A stretch of DNA of 64,000 nt from Viscum album (taxonomy: Eukaryota; Streptophyta; Magnoliopsida; Santalales; Viscaceae): contig OY728163.1 in NCBI GenBank assembly GCA_963277665.1, forward strand, positions 1,910,040,644 through 1,910,104,643. Reading direction: 5' to 3'. The position numbers were made by a program, and so were the translations under genes. Shown here piece after piece: positions 12,060 through 23,790 of the stretch. The notes below the pieces were generated by a model. The model was given only the letters and a program-made list of their open reading frames with translations. It ran no database searches and was not told the DNA's origin. Positions within the stretch are counted from its first letter, which is position 1. Every line of letters begins with the position of its first letter.

Positions 12060-12480
12060 TACATTGTTTATGGAGACGGTAGGCCGTACGTATGGATGAA
12101 CGTTGTTTCCATTTTCTCGATAGAAAAAACAAACGTAAATAACATATTACCATTATAGAATAATTTTTATTTCATATATATCATATATTATCATTAAAAC
12201 CATACTTATTACCTTACATGTAAATCATGGATGAATCACATTGATTCGCGAGGCGGTAGTCCGTCTTACACACGAACGACATTATCGTATTCCCATGGAA
12301 TGGAAAGTAAGAAGGGAAATGTGATATAATGATTAAAAAAGAATAATAATATCATAAATATAATATATATAAATAAATCCATCATTATATTCTACTATGA
12401 TAGGTGGTGATAGAAAATGAATAACATCGGTTTATGAGGCAGTAGTCCGTCATACACACGAATAATGATTTTGTAACCTA
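12060..12480. repeat. Three GC-richer motifs spaced about 180 bp (O1 left LTR)
   Basis: GACGGTAGGCCGT (near 12075), GGCGGTAGTCCGT (12252) and GGCAGTAGTCCGT (12438), each followed by a TACACACGAA-like word, stand out in an AT-rich background. Spacing is about 178 and 185 bases. The right LTR repeats the set near 59715, 59895 and 60081. Confidence 0.75.
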
Positions 12481-14021
12481 TTTGATGAAAGAGGAGAAAG
12501 AATTAAGTCATGAAATTAACATAATAAAATATAATTATATTAAATATAGTTATTTTATTATTTAAAAAAAGGTTTAATATTAATTAAATGATTTGGATGA
12601 AGAAATAAAATAAAATGCTTGATTAGGGATGTTACCTCTTCTTTGGACGACTTCTTTTGGTTTTCACCAAAAGGTTTCTTAGGTTGAATTTATGACCAAA
12701 ATAAGGATTATAGTATGATATTAGGGAATTAATTAAATTACTTGGGTAGTTATTTTATTATGTAATATGTTTTGGAAGTTTTAAGAGGAGAGGGGGTGAC
12801 CTTTTATAAGTGAGGTGAGCGTCACACTTGTATTTTTTGAAAATAAAATGGTGTAACCACGTTTTTAAAATTAAAAAAGGATAAAAAATATATCATTATA
12901 GAACCTATGGGATATATGGTCTAAATATGTCTAGAAAATGTGTGTTTCATAAGTTTTGGGTCATTTTTAACCCTATATTTTTAGCTTAATCTCCTGGTAA
13001 ACCCATTTTTACCTTAACCGCGGTAAATATTTTTTTGCTGTTTTTACCATTAATTATGGTAAAAAATTAATTAGAACTTATTATATAATATTAATTATGA
13101 TTATTAAAAATATTTAATTCATTTTTCTAAATTCAATTTACACAATTGGAAAATTGTTCTAACAGTCACAATGAGAAAGCGAGTTTTCAAAGAGAAAATG
13201 TTCAAAAATTTAAAAAGTTTTTAAATAAAAATTAAATATAAAAAAGATTAAAATAACTAAATTGGAATAATATATGTATAATTGAACAAAATTTTCTTTT
13301 AAAACCATATTAAAATATTTTTTATGTTTTTAAAACCTTTAAAAGAAATGATAATTCTTAATAAAAACTAGTATTTTTTTACTATTCATCGAAAAATTAT
13401 CTTCTCAGAAAATTCACAAAAAATCACCCTAATATAATTTTTACATAATTATTTAAAAAATGAAATTTGTTTTTTTACACAAATTTTATAAAATTTTATA
13501 AAATTATTTTTAATATTTGTGCGCAAAAGGAGCAAAACAACTTTTTTTGAAAAATATAAATTTTAAGCATAAAATTGGATTTATTATTATCTATTATCTA
13601 AAAATAAAATTAGATTAATGTTAAATTTTTTATGGAATATATAATATATATTTTTCATTAAAACTATTCTCCAAAAGTGGTTTGTTTAATTTATTGAGGT
13701 AAAATTAATTTTTTTTCATAAAAATAGTTTTTCAAAAAAATATTTCCTTTATTTTTGAAATTCTTTTTATATTAATTTCTAATTAATTGGTTGAAAAATA
13801 ATTAATATTATATAAATTTTTAAACCATATATTTTCATAATTTAGTTAATCATATTCATATCCACCATTATAAAAGCTAGGTGATAACTATCATGTTAAA
13901 TAATAATATTTTAATCCTTTTTCACATCTCATTTAAACTCAGTGTTGTGTGTAACAAAAAATACCAGAGAGAATAAATTAATTTGAAATAAAATATTTCA
14001 AAAAAATATTAAGGTGTTACA

Positions 14022-14035
14022 TTCTACCCCCATTT
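14022..14035 (-). other. O1 polypurine tract
   Basis: On the minus strand AAATGGGGGTAGAA runs straight into the LTR start TGTAACACC. This fixes the orientation of O1 and the left LTR boundary. Confidence 0.8.
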
Positions 14036-16566
14036 AATAAAATTTTCTCTCTCAATTTGAAATTGTTCTTAGTAAGCAAGGGTTTAACACTTGAAAATCC
14101 CATTATGAGAAACCCAGTTCATAAAATGGGTTAATCAAACTTCCTCTTGAAAAGTGAGAAAGTGTTGTGAAAAGGTTATATGGAATAACACATACTAGGT
14201 TTCCAAATAGGAGAATATATGTGGGAAGTGAAAACATGGACATATAATAGAAAACTAATACCCAAATACTAATGGATAGTGGGAGAGAACATAGTTAGGA
14301 AAAAGTTAACAACCACAAAGCCATAAATATGTGATAGGTGAAAATACCATTCATTCATCATAAATGAAGGTAAATATATAGAAATTTATTTCAAAATAAT
14401 TTTTTTAAATTTTATGAATTTTCATGATAGGATACACTTACTTGATTTCATTCCATTTTATAATCACAATCTCATCCTTTAGTTGTACCTTGATCAATTT
14501 CCACTTCATCTCTTACTCTTAGAGATGAAGATAAATTTGTTATTCCTGAAGCACTAGTAGATAATAAGATCCATAATATAATTATAAGTCATTCCTTATA
14601 TATCTAGTTATCATTATAAAAAAATTGTTAGAACTGGTTATCCAGTATTCATAAATATTTATATGGTGAAGTAATACATTAATCACTAAAACCTCATCCA
14701 AAGATCAAATTAAACCATTCCATAAATAGTTAATCTTATAAACCTTCCAAAATTCAAAATTTACAAATAATGTAACTAAATTTCTTAAAATAAACTTAAC
14801 ATTAATCCCCCAAATATCATAAAGTATCTCTTGATTATTACATACCAAATATGTGAATACCCGAGTCATATTTTTTCTTGAATACTAGTAATAACCAAAA
14901 TTACCATAAAACCACAATGAAAACATACATACTTCATAATTCCTTGAATAAAATAATATATTATTGAATATATTCTATAAATCCAATAATTTCATAAACT
15001 TAATCAATGATAACATAAACCATTTTTTCTAAAACACATTAATCATTTACAAGGGAATCAATACTATCCAAATTACTTTATTCATATCAATAATCTCTTT
15101 ATCCAAACTAAAAACCATTTTATCAACATCAAGAACATATTAAGGGTTATATTACCTTAATAAAAATATAAAATTACCATTAAATCACTTTTCTTGGTCA
15201 TCAAGACCATTCAATATATTTTTTAAAATCCTTCACAAAATACTTATACTGAAAAATCCTTATATATTTCATGATTCATATAACATAATTCTTGAATTCT
15301 AATACATAAACACTTCAATAATCACACTTTCTTCTCAAAAAATTAAATAGGATTCATTATCTTATTCCTTAATACCTCTTTCTTACAATATGAAATATAA
15401 ATCATGTCTTAACATTTATCAAAATTAATTCAATCATAATTATCACATTTATCATAAATAGTACTATTTGAAACACCCACACCTTTCATATGTCATTTGA
15501 GTCTCCTCATCATTAGTAGTATAACCATTACTCATACCACCTTGCTGATTCTATTCATGATCATCCCCCTTGGGGAATCAATTTTTATAATTCTCATACT
15601 TTTTACATTTCAAACATTCAACCATCGATGATATGGTAGAGAGACCACTATTCTCATCCATTGTGTTAACTAAAATTTCTATTTTTACTCTAAAATTACT
15701 TGATTTGTGTCCTTATTTTCCACACTCAAAACACATTCCCGTTCCTCTAAGACACCCACTTAGGTGATTTTTCTTACATTCTCAACATATAGTAAAATTA
15801 ATCTTATTTACTCTTATGGTCTCTACCACTCAAACTTTCAATGAACTATATACTTCTCTTCTTTAGTGAGTCTTAGAGTTGGTTAAGGTGAAAATTGTTA
15901 AAAATATGTCATGACAACTAATTATACATAATCAAAATATCCTTCAATCCAGTTTTCATCCCATTATATTTCTCATCAACACATTTTTTATCTTATTCAA
16001 TATTGATATGGATTCTTATGGTTCCTACCACTGACTAAAACAAAAAATTATAGTGTAAGAAATAATAATCAAAGATGGGAACCAAATAATCAATAAAAAT
16101 AACTTATTGGATGTCAAAATCATGAAACCTTATTTTTAATTAATGAAACATTAGGTTTATCCTAGGTTATTCATGGTCATTATTTAAATCCTTCATGATG
16201 TTTCATAAAGAGTGTGTGAATTTCCAAATCATATCCCCCAGGAGTGTCAAACCTAGTGTGTAGTAAGGACCGTTTTCCTTCACCATGTGATGTTTGATTC
16301 CACATCAATGCACACTTTTCATAGTTATTACCCCTAGGTACCTATATTCTAGAGATAAATCCACTTGTAGTATTTAGATGAAGATGTAATTTCTTAGAAA
16401 CCACTTTATCCATCCTTTACCAAAATTTCAATACATTATCCTATACTCTAACTCATTATTTGAATTATCCTTAGAGTCATCCATAGACATATCCTTAAAA
16501 ATATACCTACATATTTTATTAAATTTTTCTCATCCTAGTTTCCAAAGGTTAGCTAAACCATTTATA
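14036..16566 (-). pseudogene. O1 interior with decayed gypsy-type gag
   Basis: Gag packages the element RNA. On the minus strand, about 800 bases after the priming site, a double zinc knuckle can be read: a C-x-x-C-K-K-N-H-L-S-G-C segment followed eight residues later by CFECGK-x-GHKSSN, in which the last Cys reads Phe and one position is a stop (15689-15780). This C..C.K.H.G.C.....CF.CG..GH pattern is typical of plant Ty3/gypsy gag. The region upstream of the knuckle (15780-16560) should be the gag body but is too broken to align by eye. Between the knuckle and the purine tract (14036-15688) I see no protease, polymerase or integrase; it is AT-rich and apparently non-coding. Confidence 0.7.
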
Positions 16567-16576
16567 TGATACTAAC
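16566..16576 (-). other. O1 primer-binding site (tRNA-iMet type)
   Basis: Minus-strand GTTAGTATCATAT directly follows the end of the right LTR and resembles TTGGTATCAGAG. Confidence 0.65.
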
Positions 16577-17346
16577 TATAAATACCCAGGATTTTCATAC
16601 ATAAACATCACATCATTTTAGATAAATATTCAATAAATTTCAAAAACACATGCCTGAGGACCATAAAAGCTTATTTTCTTTTGAGAATAGAAACACAATA
16701 TTCTTATTTTGTGAAAGATCTTTAGCATCTACCACAAATATCTTCTCATATAGTATTCCTCATAGGAAAAACTTACCTAAAATTTGTTAATAATCTAGGG
16801 AAGAAAATACAATTAAGGGTGATCTTAAATGATTTGTAAGGGTAAACATATGAGATATCAATTTATGTTCATATGTAAGTGTAAGATAACCATAAGGGTA
16901 TGCGATCATGAATATAACTTATAAAGTTCTTACCAAACCTGTCATAGATTATAAACATGAGTCATGGCATAAAAATTTATCATTTTATAAAACACGAGCC
17001 ATAAGAGAAAGAAATAATCATAAATCAATCATGAAACATAATTTCATATCATAAAAGTGTGTCACCATTATAAATATATAAAAATAATTTTATATTTCAA
17101 TGTTAACTACCAATACCATCAATATAGTGGATTATAAATTATCACATGTTTCCCATCATGGATCAGGACTTGTCTATTTCCCATAGTGGACCAGGACTCA
17201 CCTATTTCCCATAGTGGATCAAGACTCAACTATTTCCTATAGTGGATCAAACCTCACCTATTTCCCATAGTGGATCATGACTCACCTATTTTCCATAGTG
17301 GGTGAAGACTATCAACTTGTTTTACATTGTTATCTCATGATATATA
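16577..17346 (-). repeat. O1 5' LTR, piece 1 of 3
   Basis: Begins TATAAATACCCAGGATTTTC like the left LTR start and aligns with 9516-10172. It ends at the N1 insertion; the last five bases (ATATA, 17342-17346) are the target duplicated by N1. Confidence 0.9.
17147..17310. repeat. 28-bp tandem repeat, about six copies (O1 right LTR)
   Basis: Unit TATTTCCCATAGTGGATCAG followed by GACTCACC, four full near-identical copies plus degenerate first and last ones. Only about two copies occur at the same spot in the left LTR. Confidence 0.9.
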
Positions 17347-17772
17347 TGTTGGAACCACGACCGTTATATGAAATAAATATAGTATGGTTTGTGTTTGTTT
17401 TCAATCCTCATTAGAAGTTCATAATTTTTTCCAGGAAAGGGATCGTACAGTTCAAGCAGACAACAGTATTGAAGGTGGCACCGTTTTCCACTGTTTTCCA
17501 AATTTTTGGGCCTGAAAATCAGAAATAGAGAGATGTGTTATTGGAAAGGTAATGTTAACTAAATTAGCTTTGTACGGAATAGTGGGATTAGGTTGGATTT
17601 TTTGTGCAAAAGGTGTTTCGGGATCAGAATACCAAAAAATGGAAAAGGCATGAGCTGCGTGAAAAATATAGAGTTGTGCGTGGAAAACAATTCCTGTTAA
17701 AAAAGAATTGCGTGCAAATTGAGAGGTTTTTCATAAAATGGTGGGTTTTGTGAATAGGGGTTAGCGATACCT

Positions 17773-17781
17773 ATAAATAAG
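17773..17781 (+). promoter_or_regulatory. Probable TATA box of the N1 LTR
   Basis: CCTATAAATAAGAGGTGA is preserved in both LTRs (near 17771 and 35500) within otherwise diverged sequence, a plausible core promoter. Its use is inferred, not shown. Confidence 0.6.
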
Positions 17782-17871
17782 AGGTGAACACCCTCATTCG
17801 GAATGACTAAATACAGAGAGAAGATCTGAGTTCTGATGCGTGTAAAAATTGCATGAAAAGGGTGTTTCTTG

Positions 17872-17966
17872 GAAAAGTTAAAGTTGTGCAGAAAAGTTAA
17901 AGTTGCACAAAAAAGTTAAAGTTGCGCAAAAAAGTTAAAGTTGCATGAAAAAGTTAAATTTGTGTG
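17872..17966. repeat. 19-bp tandem repeat in the N1 5' LTR
   Basis: About five copies of AAAAGTTAAAGTTGCGCAA with drift at the last positions. The 3' LTR has about four more decayed copies at 35603-35680. Confidence 0.85.
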
Positions 17967-18613
17967 TAAAGGTTGTGGTTTCATGAAATATTTTCCACGT
18001 GAAAAGAAAATATTGCACACAAAAGTAAGATCTTGCGCACAGAGGGTAGGTGTTGTGCACAATTGTCAGTGTAGGCTGATTACGTGTTCTGAATATCCTG
18101 TTCAGTGGTTCAGTGCTTTCAGGTGCATTAATTCATGACTTTGATGCAAACAGTGTCTCATGATGAATAGAGACAAATACTTCAATAAAAATCTATTGAA
18201 GCAACCTTCAAGTCGATAAACTGAGTTTGACTTCTCTCAAAGTAGCAAGCTAGGGGGAGTCGAGGGAAGTGATATGAGGGATGCAGTGAGCTATCCCTAA
18301 ACCTTTATAAAGGTAGTGTTCTAGGGACAGAGTGACTATTCCCGAACCTTTTAATCCATAGCTAGTAAATATTAGTGGAATTAGGTACGATCAGTAATCT
18401 ATCAGTGTATTCTCCTTGGACGCAACCCTTAGTGGTGAACCAAGTAAAAGTGTTGTGTGGTCTCTATGCATGTGATTGTTTGCTTTCTGTTCAAATTATT
18501 CTTACAGGTTTAACAAGTTACTACCAACGTGGGAATAAGATACTTGTTTTAAAAGAAAAATTGGGCACCTTGATTCACCCCTCCCCTCTTAGGGTGTCCC
18601 AGGGTCCTACAAG

Positions 18614-18626
18614 TGACACCAGAGGG
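18614..18626 (+). other. N1 primer-binding site (tRNA-iMet type)
   Basis: TGACACCAGAGGG, two bases after the LTR end, is a close relative of TGGTATCAGAGC. Confidence 0.75.
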
Positions 18627-18659
18627 AGGTTACTGGTGTTAGATCTGTCATTTGCCGTC

Positions 18660-20188
18660 ATAGAGAATACATCCAATTCCAGGGGAATCCCTCTCTTTGA
18701 TGGAAGTAATTTTAAAATTTGAAAAAATAGAATGATATCTTATATAATATCCCTTGGAATAGAAGTCCTATTTTCTAATGTGCAAGGAATACAAGTTACT
18801 GATCCAACAAGTCTTGCTATGAATGATATTGACAAGAAAGTTCTTGATGTAGATGCTAAAGCTCAGAATGCTATCACTATGGCTCTTTCTTATCAGATCT
18901 ATCTAAAGGTGATAAGTTAAACCTCAATAAAGTCTATGTTGGATAAATTTGAAAACATTTATGAAGTAGATAACAATGTGAAGGAGGCAAAACTTCAAGT
19001 CCTGCACAACAGGTTTGACGATATGAAGATGCATCCAGATGAGAATTCATATTCCTTCTTCAATCTAATTACTAAAGTAGTGGGAGCATTTTGAGGTCTT
19101 TGAGAGGAAATAAAAGACATTAATATCATAAATAAAATGTTGATAATACTTCCTCTTATGTATAATAAAAAGGTGTCATCCCTTGAAGAAAGAGATCTAT
19201 CTAAACTATCTCTAGATGATCTGCTAAGTAGTCTAGTGGCATATGAGATGAGAGTCAAACTAGAAGATGATACGAATCATGTTAGCAAGGAAACGACGTT
19301 AAAATCAACAGAAAAACTGAAAATTTCTAGAGATATTGGTGGTAAATATGATGGGGAAAAGGAAATTATTTCTCTCATTTACAGGAATCTTAATAAGGTA
19401 AAAGGTAAATTTAAAGGTAAGTTACCTCTGACATGTTTTCATTGTGGAAGAGTTGGGCACATTGCCTCTTAGTGACAAAGAAAGTTCAATGATGAATAGA
19501 GAAAAGTGGAAGACATTGAGAAGCCTCAGAAAAGATATTTCAAAAATGGAGACTTAAAATATGGAAAGAAATTACAGAAGAAGAGTTTTTTTTGTAAAGA
19601 GGAAGACAATGATATTAAATTCTGTGAAGAAGAAGAACCATAATTTAAAATTGGAAACCGTGCTTCCATGATGGCTACCATTAAAAATTCAGAACCCTCG
19701 ATCAATAAATATAGAGATAATAAGACGACTCATAATGGTGATCCCAAGTTGTAAATTAAGGATGCCTTTTCCAAGCTTGAGAATAAATGTAAGAGATGTA
19801 ATAAGTTGAAAGCTATGGTGGAAGAATCATCAGAATATGTTGATGAGATTGAAGCTGAAATTGAATGATTAGAAGAAATAGTGAGAGTATAGTCTTCAAT
19901 CCTTGAAAGAAAAAATTTCATTCTAGAACTAAATATTATAATTGAAGAACAATAAAATGTCATCAATGGCCTTATGTTCATACTCAAATAGAAGTCCATG
20001 ACTGTTGAGGGTCATGAGGAAGAAGTTGTTACTCTTAGGAGTAAACTTGAGTGTCAATCAACCACAAAAGTGGGAAAGAAGAAAATTTATTTTGGAAGAT
20101 TCTCAGATATAAAATTACTGGTAAGATCCAAGCATGGTTTATATGGGGTTAAAAAAATATTGAGTGATCAAATACCCGCTTGCATGGG
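18660..20188 (+). pseudogene. N1 copia gag, first part
   Basis: The frame opens with NSRGIPLFDGSNFKI and continues RMISYIISLG..V, the FDG-NF--W---M--YL--LG start of plant copia gag (DUF4219/UBN2 type). A DAKAQNAITMALS segment near 18855-18890 and SSLEERDLSKLSLDDLL near 19178-19230 are typical of the middle of this domain. A CCHC zinc knuckle, CFHCGRVGHIAS, ends at a stop near 19470 in place of the final Cys. From about 19770 to 20010 the frame is rich in charged residues with a heptad-like pattern (KLKAMVEESSEYVDEIEAEI), a probable coiled coil. Stops occur at Trp and Gln positions and frames shift more than once. N4 cuts it at 20188. Confidence 0.85.
20184..20188. repeat. N4 target-site duplication, left copy
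   Basis: ATGGG, identical to 30768-30772 on the other side of N4. Confidence 0.9.
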
Positions 20189-21793
20189 TGATCGTACCAC
20201 GATTCATTGTTTCATTTTTACCCTTACACTGCTGTGCTAAACTTGTTTTGCATTGAAAATTATAAAAATAATAAAAAATTGAACTTCATTCTTTATTCCA
20301 TTATTTTGTTTTTATCACTATTGAAATGGTAAATGTTACGTTTTTGATGATTTTAATGTAGGAGGAGATGATTTGGAGGTCCCATGATGAAGTAGAAGAA
20401 AAATGGGCCAAAATTGCATGGATCCATGAAGACCTGTCCACTGTTTTTCCTTTTTATAAACTTCCATGCATACAAATGGGTTAATATTTTTTATTCTGGT
20501 CAAAAATATAATGGGTTACAGCTCTTATGAAGAAACTCAAGCCCAATTATGCCAGAAAGGGGACCAAACGACCTAATCTTTCCTGAACACCGAATTTGTG
20601 AGAAGTCAAAAGTGGAATTCTGTAATCTGTCCTTATCTCAAAATATACTTGTCCAATTGATTCCAAACTTTCAGTGGAGATATTCAGAAAGTGGGTATAC
20701 AAATTTCCATTTTTTTCAAATGTGATATTCGATTTTCTAATGGCTGAAATGTGTGGTAAAAGTGGTTTGAAGAAATCTGTGTGCCCAAAACCACCTTTCA
20801 TTTTTTTATAAAATGGCACCTTGGGCTTCCCATTTAGGAGTTCAGACATGAGGCAAGGTTCTACCATTTTCAAGTCCCAAAGGTGTCTCCCCATCATTCC
20901 TAGAAGTTCTAGAGGATATGGTAATTTCTATTTAAACATCTTATTCTTCCTCCCCCCATGGGTTTCTAAACCCCTTGTGATCACCTGGGGAGGAACGTGA
21001 TGTAATCCCGAGCTTCAAACTTGTATTATTTTTAATGATATTTTTAATTCCAGGTTGTATGTTGTTTTTATTCATCCTATATTTTTATTTAATTTATTTA
21101 TATACTGATATTTTATACTCAAACTCAAATGATCATGTTTGGGGGTACCCTTTCATGTGATGTTTCACACACCGTTCATCCCTTTTTCCTCCCTCATTCA
21201 ATTGCAGTGTTTGTGTGGTTCGTATTGGTCAATTGAACTCACATAAGTACTGTCAAGTCCATGTAAATTTATTTCATGGTATCACAATGAAATAACATAC
21301 AAACTTGGACAAAACATATAGTTATTCGTGTGTTTCCTTGGTGAGTTTCAGTTATGAAGTCGAACAAAAATCACCCAATCATCAGTGGTGTATTATGAAT
21401 CATTGTGTGATTTTGAATGAACCATCAGAGGTATCCTAGTATAAAATCAGTAACATTATGTTAATAGGTGTTACAAACTAGGGATTAAAATATCTACACC
21501 CTTTATCTTTAAGCAATGAAGGATGAGTATCACGATACTCCCCTGGGTTGATCATGTTTAATTAATCTTTTTCATTTCTACTTTTTTTATCGCTTTAGTT
21601 TTTATATTGTAATCTTTAATCATAAAACCCCAAGTTTTATTAAATACCATTACCCTTCTATTTTCATAATAAAAACCCACTTTCTCAATTAATGATCTAA
21701 GGATCCATCGAGAGACGACCTAGGGTTACTGATATACTGTAGAAATTTTAGTTAAAACTAAACAACTAATTTGACGCGCTCGACAACGTGATA
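20189..21793 (+). repeat. N4 5' LTR (1605 bp)
   Basis: Starts TGATCGTACCACGATTCATT and ends CGACAACGTGATA. It matches 29158-30767 along its whole length, including the GGGGAGGAACGTGATG segment near 20990 (29963). Confidence 0.93.
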
Positions 21794-21796
21794 AAA

Positions 21797-21816
21797 TTTT
21801 GGCACTATTTATGGGG
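21797..21816 (+). other. N4 primer-binding site (tRNA-Asp type)
   Basis: TTTTGGCACTATTTATGGGG resembles the TTTTGGCGCCGTTGCCGGGG site of Athila/Tat elements, which use Asp tRNA. Confidence 0.75.
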
Positions 21817-22270
21817 ATCTAAGATCATTTATTTTCTTTATTTCCTTTTATTTATTTATTTTAATTATTAATATTACTCCTTTCAATACCCACCCCCATT
21901 TGAATGTTTTTGTTTTAGTTTTCTGTTTCTATTTTTGGTTGTTTTTGTGTGTTGTTTCTCTCTCTCTCTATATCTCTTATTATTCTCCATATATTTTTCT
22001 ATAATTCTGTAGTATAACATTATATTCTCCTTTCACAATTCTGAAGTGATTTTATAGATATTAAATCATAAAAAAACTTCACAACTTATTTGTGTGACCC
22101 GATCAGAAAAAGAAAAACATCTTGGATTTGACCTTGAAATTGAAAAGAAAATTCACACACAGGTAAAGGAATCTAGAAAATTTCAATCAAGTAACAATAA
22201 GGAACCCATTTTGGAACCTCAAGTGGTCATAAATCAATCAAAAATTTAACCCAATAAAACCCAAGAAAAC

Positions 22271-23790
22271 ATGGATGCAAATAATCGAACCTTAAAAGAA
22301 CTGACCACCCCGGATGTGGAGTACCAACCTACGTACATCCAATATCCCAAGGAAGTATCCAACTTTGAGTTGAGATCAGGACTCATCCACCTTATTCCAA
22401 AATTCCATGGTCTTCCTGGTGTGGACCATCATAAACACCTTAAATAGTTTTATATAGTGTGCTCCACCATGAATCCCCAAAATATGTCTGAGAACTTAAT
22501 TAAGTTTAGGGCCTCCCCTTTATCCCTTGATGGTGTAGCCAAAGATCATCTATACTATTTTTATACCAATATTGGGGTCTGGAATGACCTTAAAAGACTA
22601 TTTTTAGAGAATTTCTTCCCTTCCTCTTGAACTGCATCAATTAGGAATGAAATCTGTGGAATTAGGCAATCACAAGGAGAGACCCTTCATAAATACTGGG
22701 AGAGATTCAAAAGACTTTTCTCAAGCTACCCCCACCACTATATTAGTGAACAACTATTAATCCAATTCTTATATGAGGGACTTATCCCCATGTATTGTGG
22801 AATGATTGAGGCTACAACTGGTGGTGCCCTAGTTGATAAAACTCCTTTTGCTTCTTGTGACTCAATAGACAACATGGATAAAAATGCACAACAATTTGGT
22901 ACACGAGATATTGAACCAACCCGGGGAGTTCATGAGGTAAGTCATTCATCCCTATAAAAAAAGGTATATAACAGGATTGATGAGATTCATACCCTTCTAA
23001 GGTAATTAGCTCATGCACAAGGTAACTCACAATCTCCTCTTGTTCTATTATATTGTGGTATTTGTTCTGACAATACTCATTTTTCTGATCAGTTCCCACA
23101 ACTTCAAGATTCACCTGAGTCTTGTGTAGCTGTGTTTCCAGGGTGTCCATTCAAACAAGCACCTCACTTCAAGAAAAAACCATTCAGGCAAAATCCAAAC
23201 CCCAGGTGGGAAGTACAACCCCAGTACCAATAAGGAGGAAAATCAAGCTACCCCAAGGAGAATTGGTATCAACAAGGCCAAGGTATGAAACCTTCTTATC
23301 CTTAAACTTATCAAAACAATCATCCTCATCCTCCCAAATCTGAACCAAGCCTTGAGGACATGGTGAAAAAATGGCAACCCAGAACCTCCAGTTCCAATAG
23401 ACCACAGAATCGGCAATTCAAGACCTATGATCTCATGTGGGACAATTGGAGAACACCATCCCTGAGCTTAAGATTCAAGGTTCTGGACAACTACCATCCC
23501 ATCGTATTTCCAATCTAAAGAACAAAGGTAATGTATGTGAAGTTACACTTCATAGTGGTAAAGAAGTTTCTCCTTCTACTAATTCTATGCAACAGGTATG
23601 TCCCCCTCTTGAAAACACTCTTTCTCCACCCATTAAATATTCCAATGAAGAAAAACAAAATAAAAAGGGTAATAAAATTATCATTTATGATTCAAATGAA
23701 CAATCCATTCCTTTTCATTTCCCCTAAAGTCTCTCTAAATCTAAGAAAAATTCTAATAATGATATTGATACTGAAATAATGGATAAATTT
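22271..23790 (+). pseudogene. N4 gag (Athila/Tat type)
   Basis: Gag assembles the particle that packages element RNA. The ATG at 22271 begins MDANNRTLKELTTPDVEYQP. The capsid-like region follows: FELRSGLIHLIPKFHGLPG, then MNPQNMSENLIKFRASPLSL, GVAKDHLYYFY, LFLENFFPSS, GIRQSQGETLHKYWERFKRL (near 22660-22720), and QLLIQFLYEGL (near 22753). This is the order and wording of Athila/Tat gag, which lacks a clear zinc knuckle. A later VTLHSGKEVSP (near 23538) marks the conserved T-LRSGK motif between gag and protease. Stops at Trp/Gln positions and frameshifts near 22960 and 23100-23440 break it. The preceding 21817-22270 is a leader with a TC-rich run and no gene. Confidence 0.88.

Larger units (their letters stand above)
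9516..14021 (-). repeat. O1 3' LTR (left, uninterrupted, 4506 bp)
   Basis: Starts TATAAAAACCCATG and ends AAGGTGTTACA; read on the minus strand this is TGTAACACC...TTTTTATA, a decayed TGTAA...TTACA pair. It aligns in order with 16577-17346, 47383-48104 and 58562-61669. It contains a 28-bp repeat, a hairpin-bearing ~50-bp repeat, two ~180-bp-spaced repeat sets and long AT-rich tracts. It also retains the empty sites of N1 (AGATATAAAG, 10166-10175) and of N3 (GATTTTGG near 10893-10900). Confidence 0.88.
17347..18611 (+). repeat. N1 5' LTR (1265 bp)
   Basis: From TGTTGGAACCACGACC to GGTCCTACA. It matches 35077-35707 and 46762-47377 in order, and preserves the N2 empty site (GAAATATTTTCCACGTG, 17986-18002). 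A TATAAATA-type TATA box is visible near 17773 (CCTATAAATAAGAGG), conserved near 35502 in the 3' LTR, and probably marks the promoter. Confidence 0.92.

Noticed and set aside
18375..18722. 115-codon + strand ORF spanning the N1 LTR, priming site and start of gag
   Set aside because: The first 75 codons are LTR sequence whose frame is not kept in the 3' LTR; only the last ~25 codons belong to gag.
20547..20897. 116-codon minus-strand ORF in the N4 5' LTR
   Set aside because: The homologous stretch of the 3' LTR (29530-29870) has stops in this frame, so it is not conserved as the N2 and N3 LTR ORFs are.
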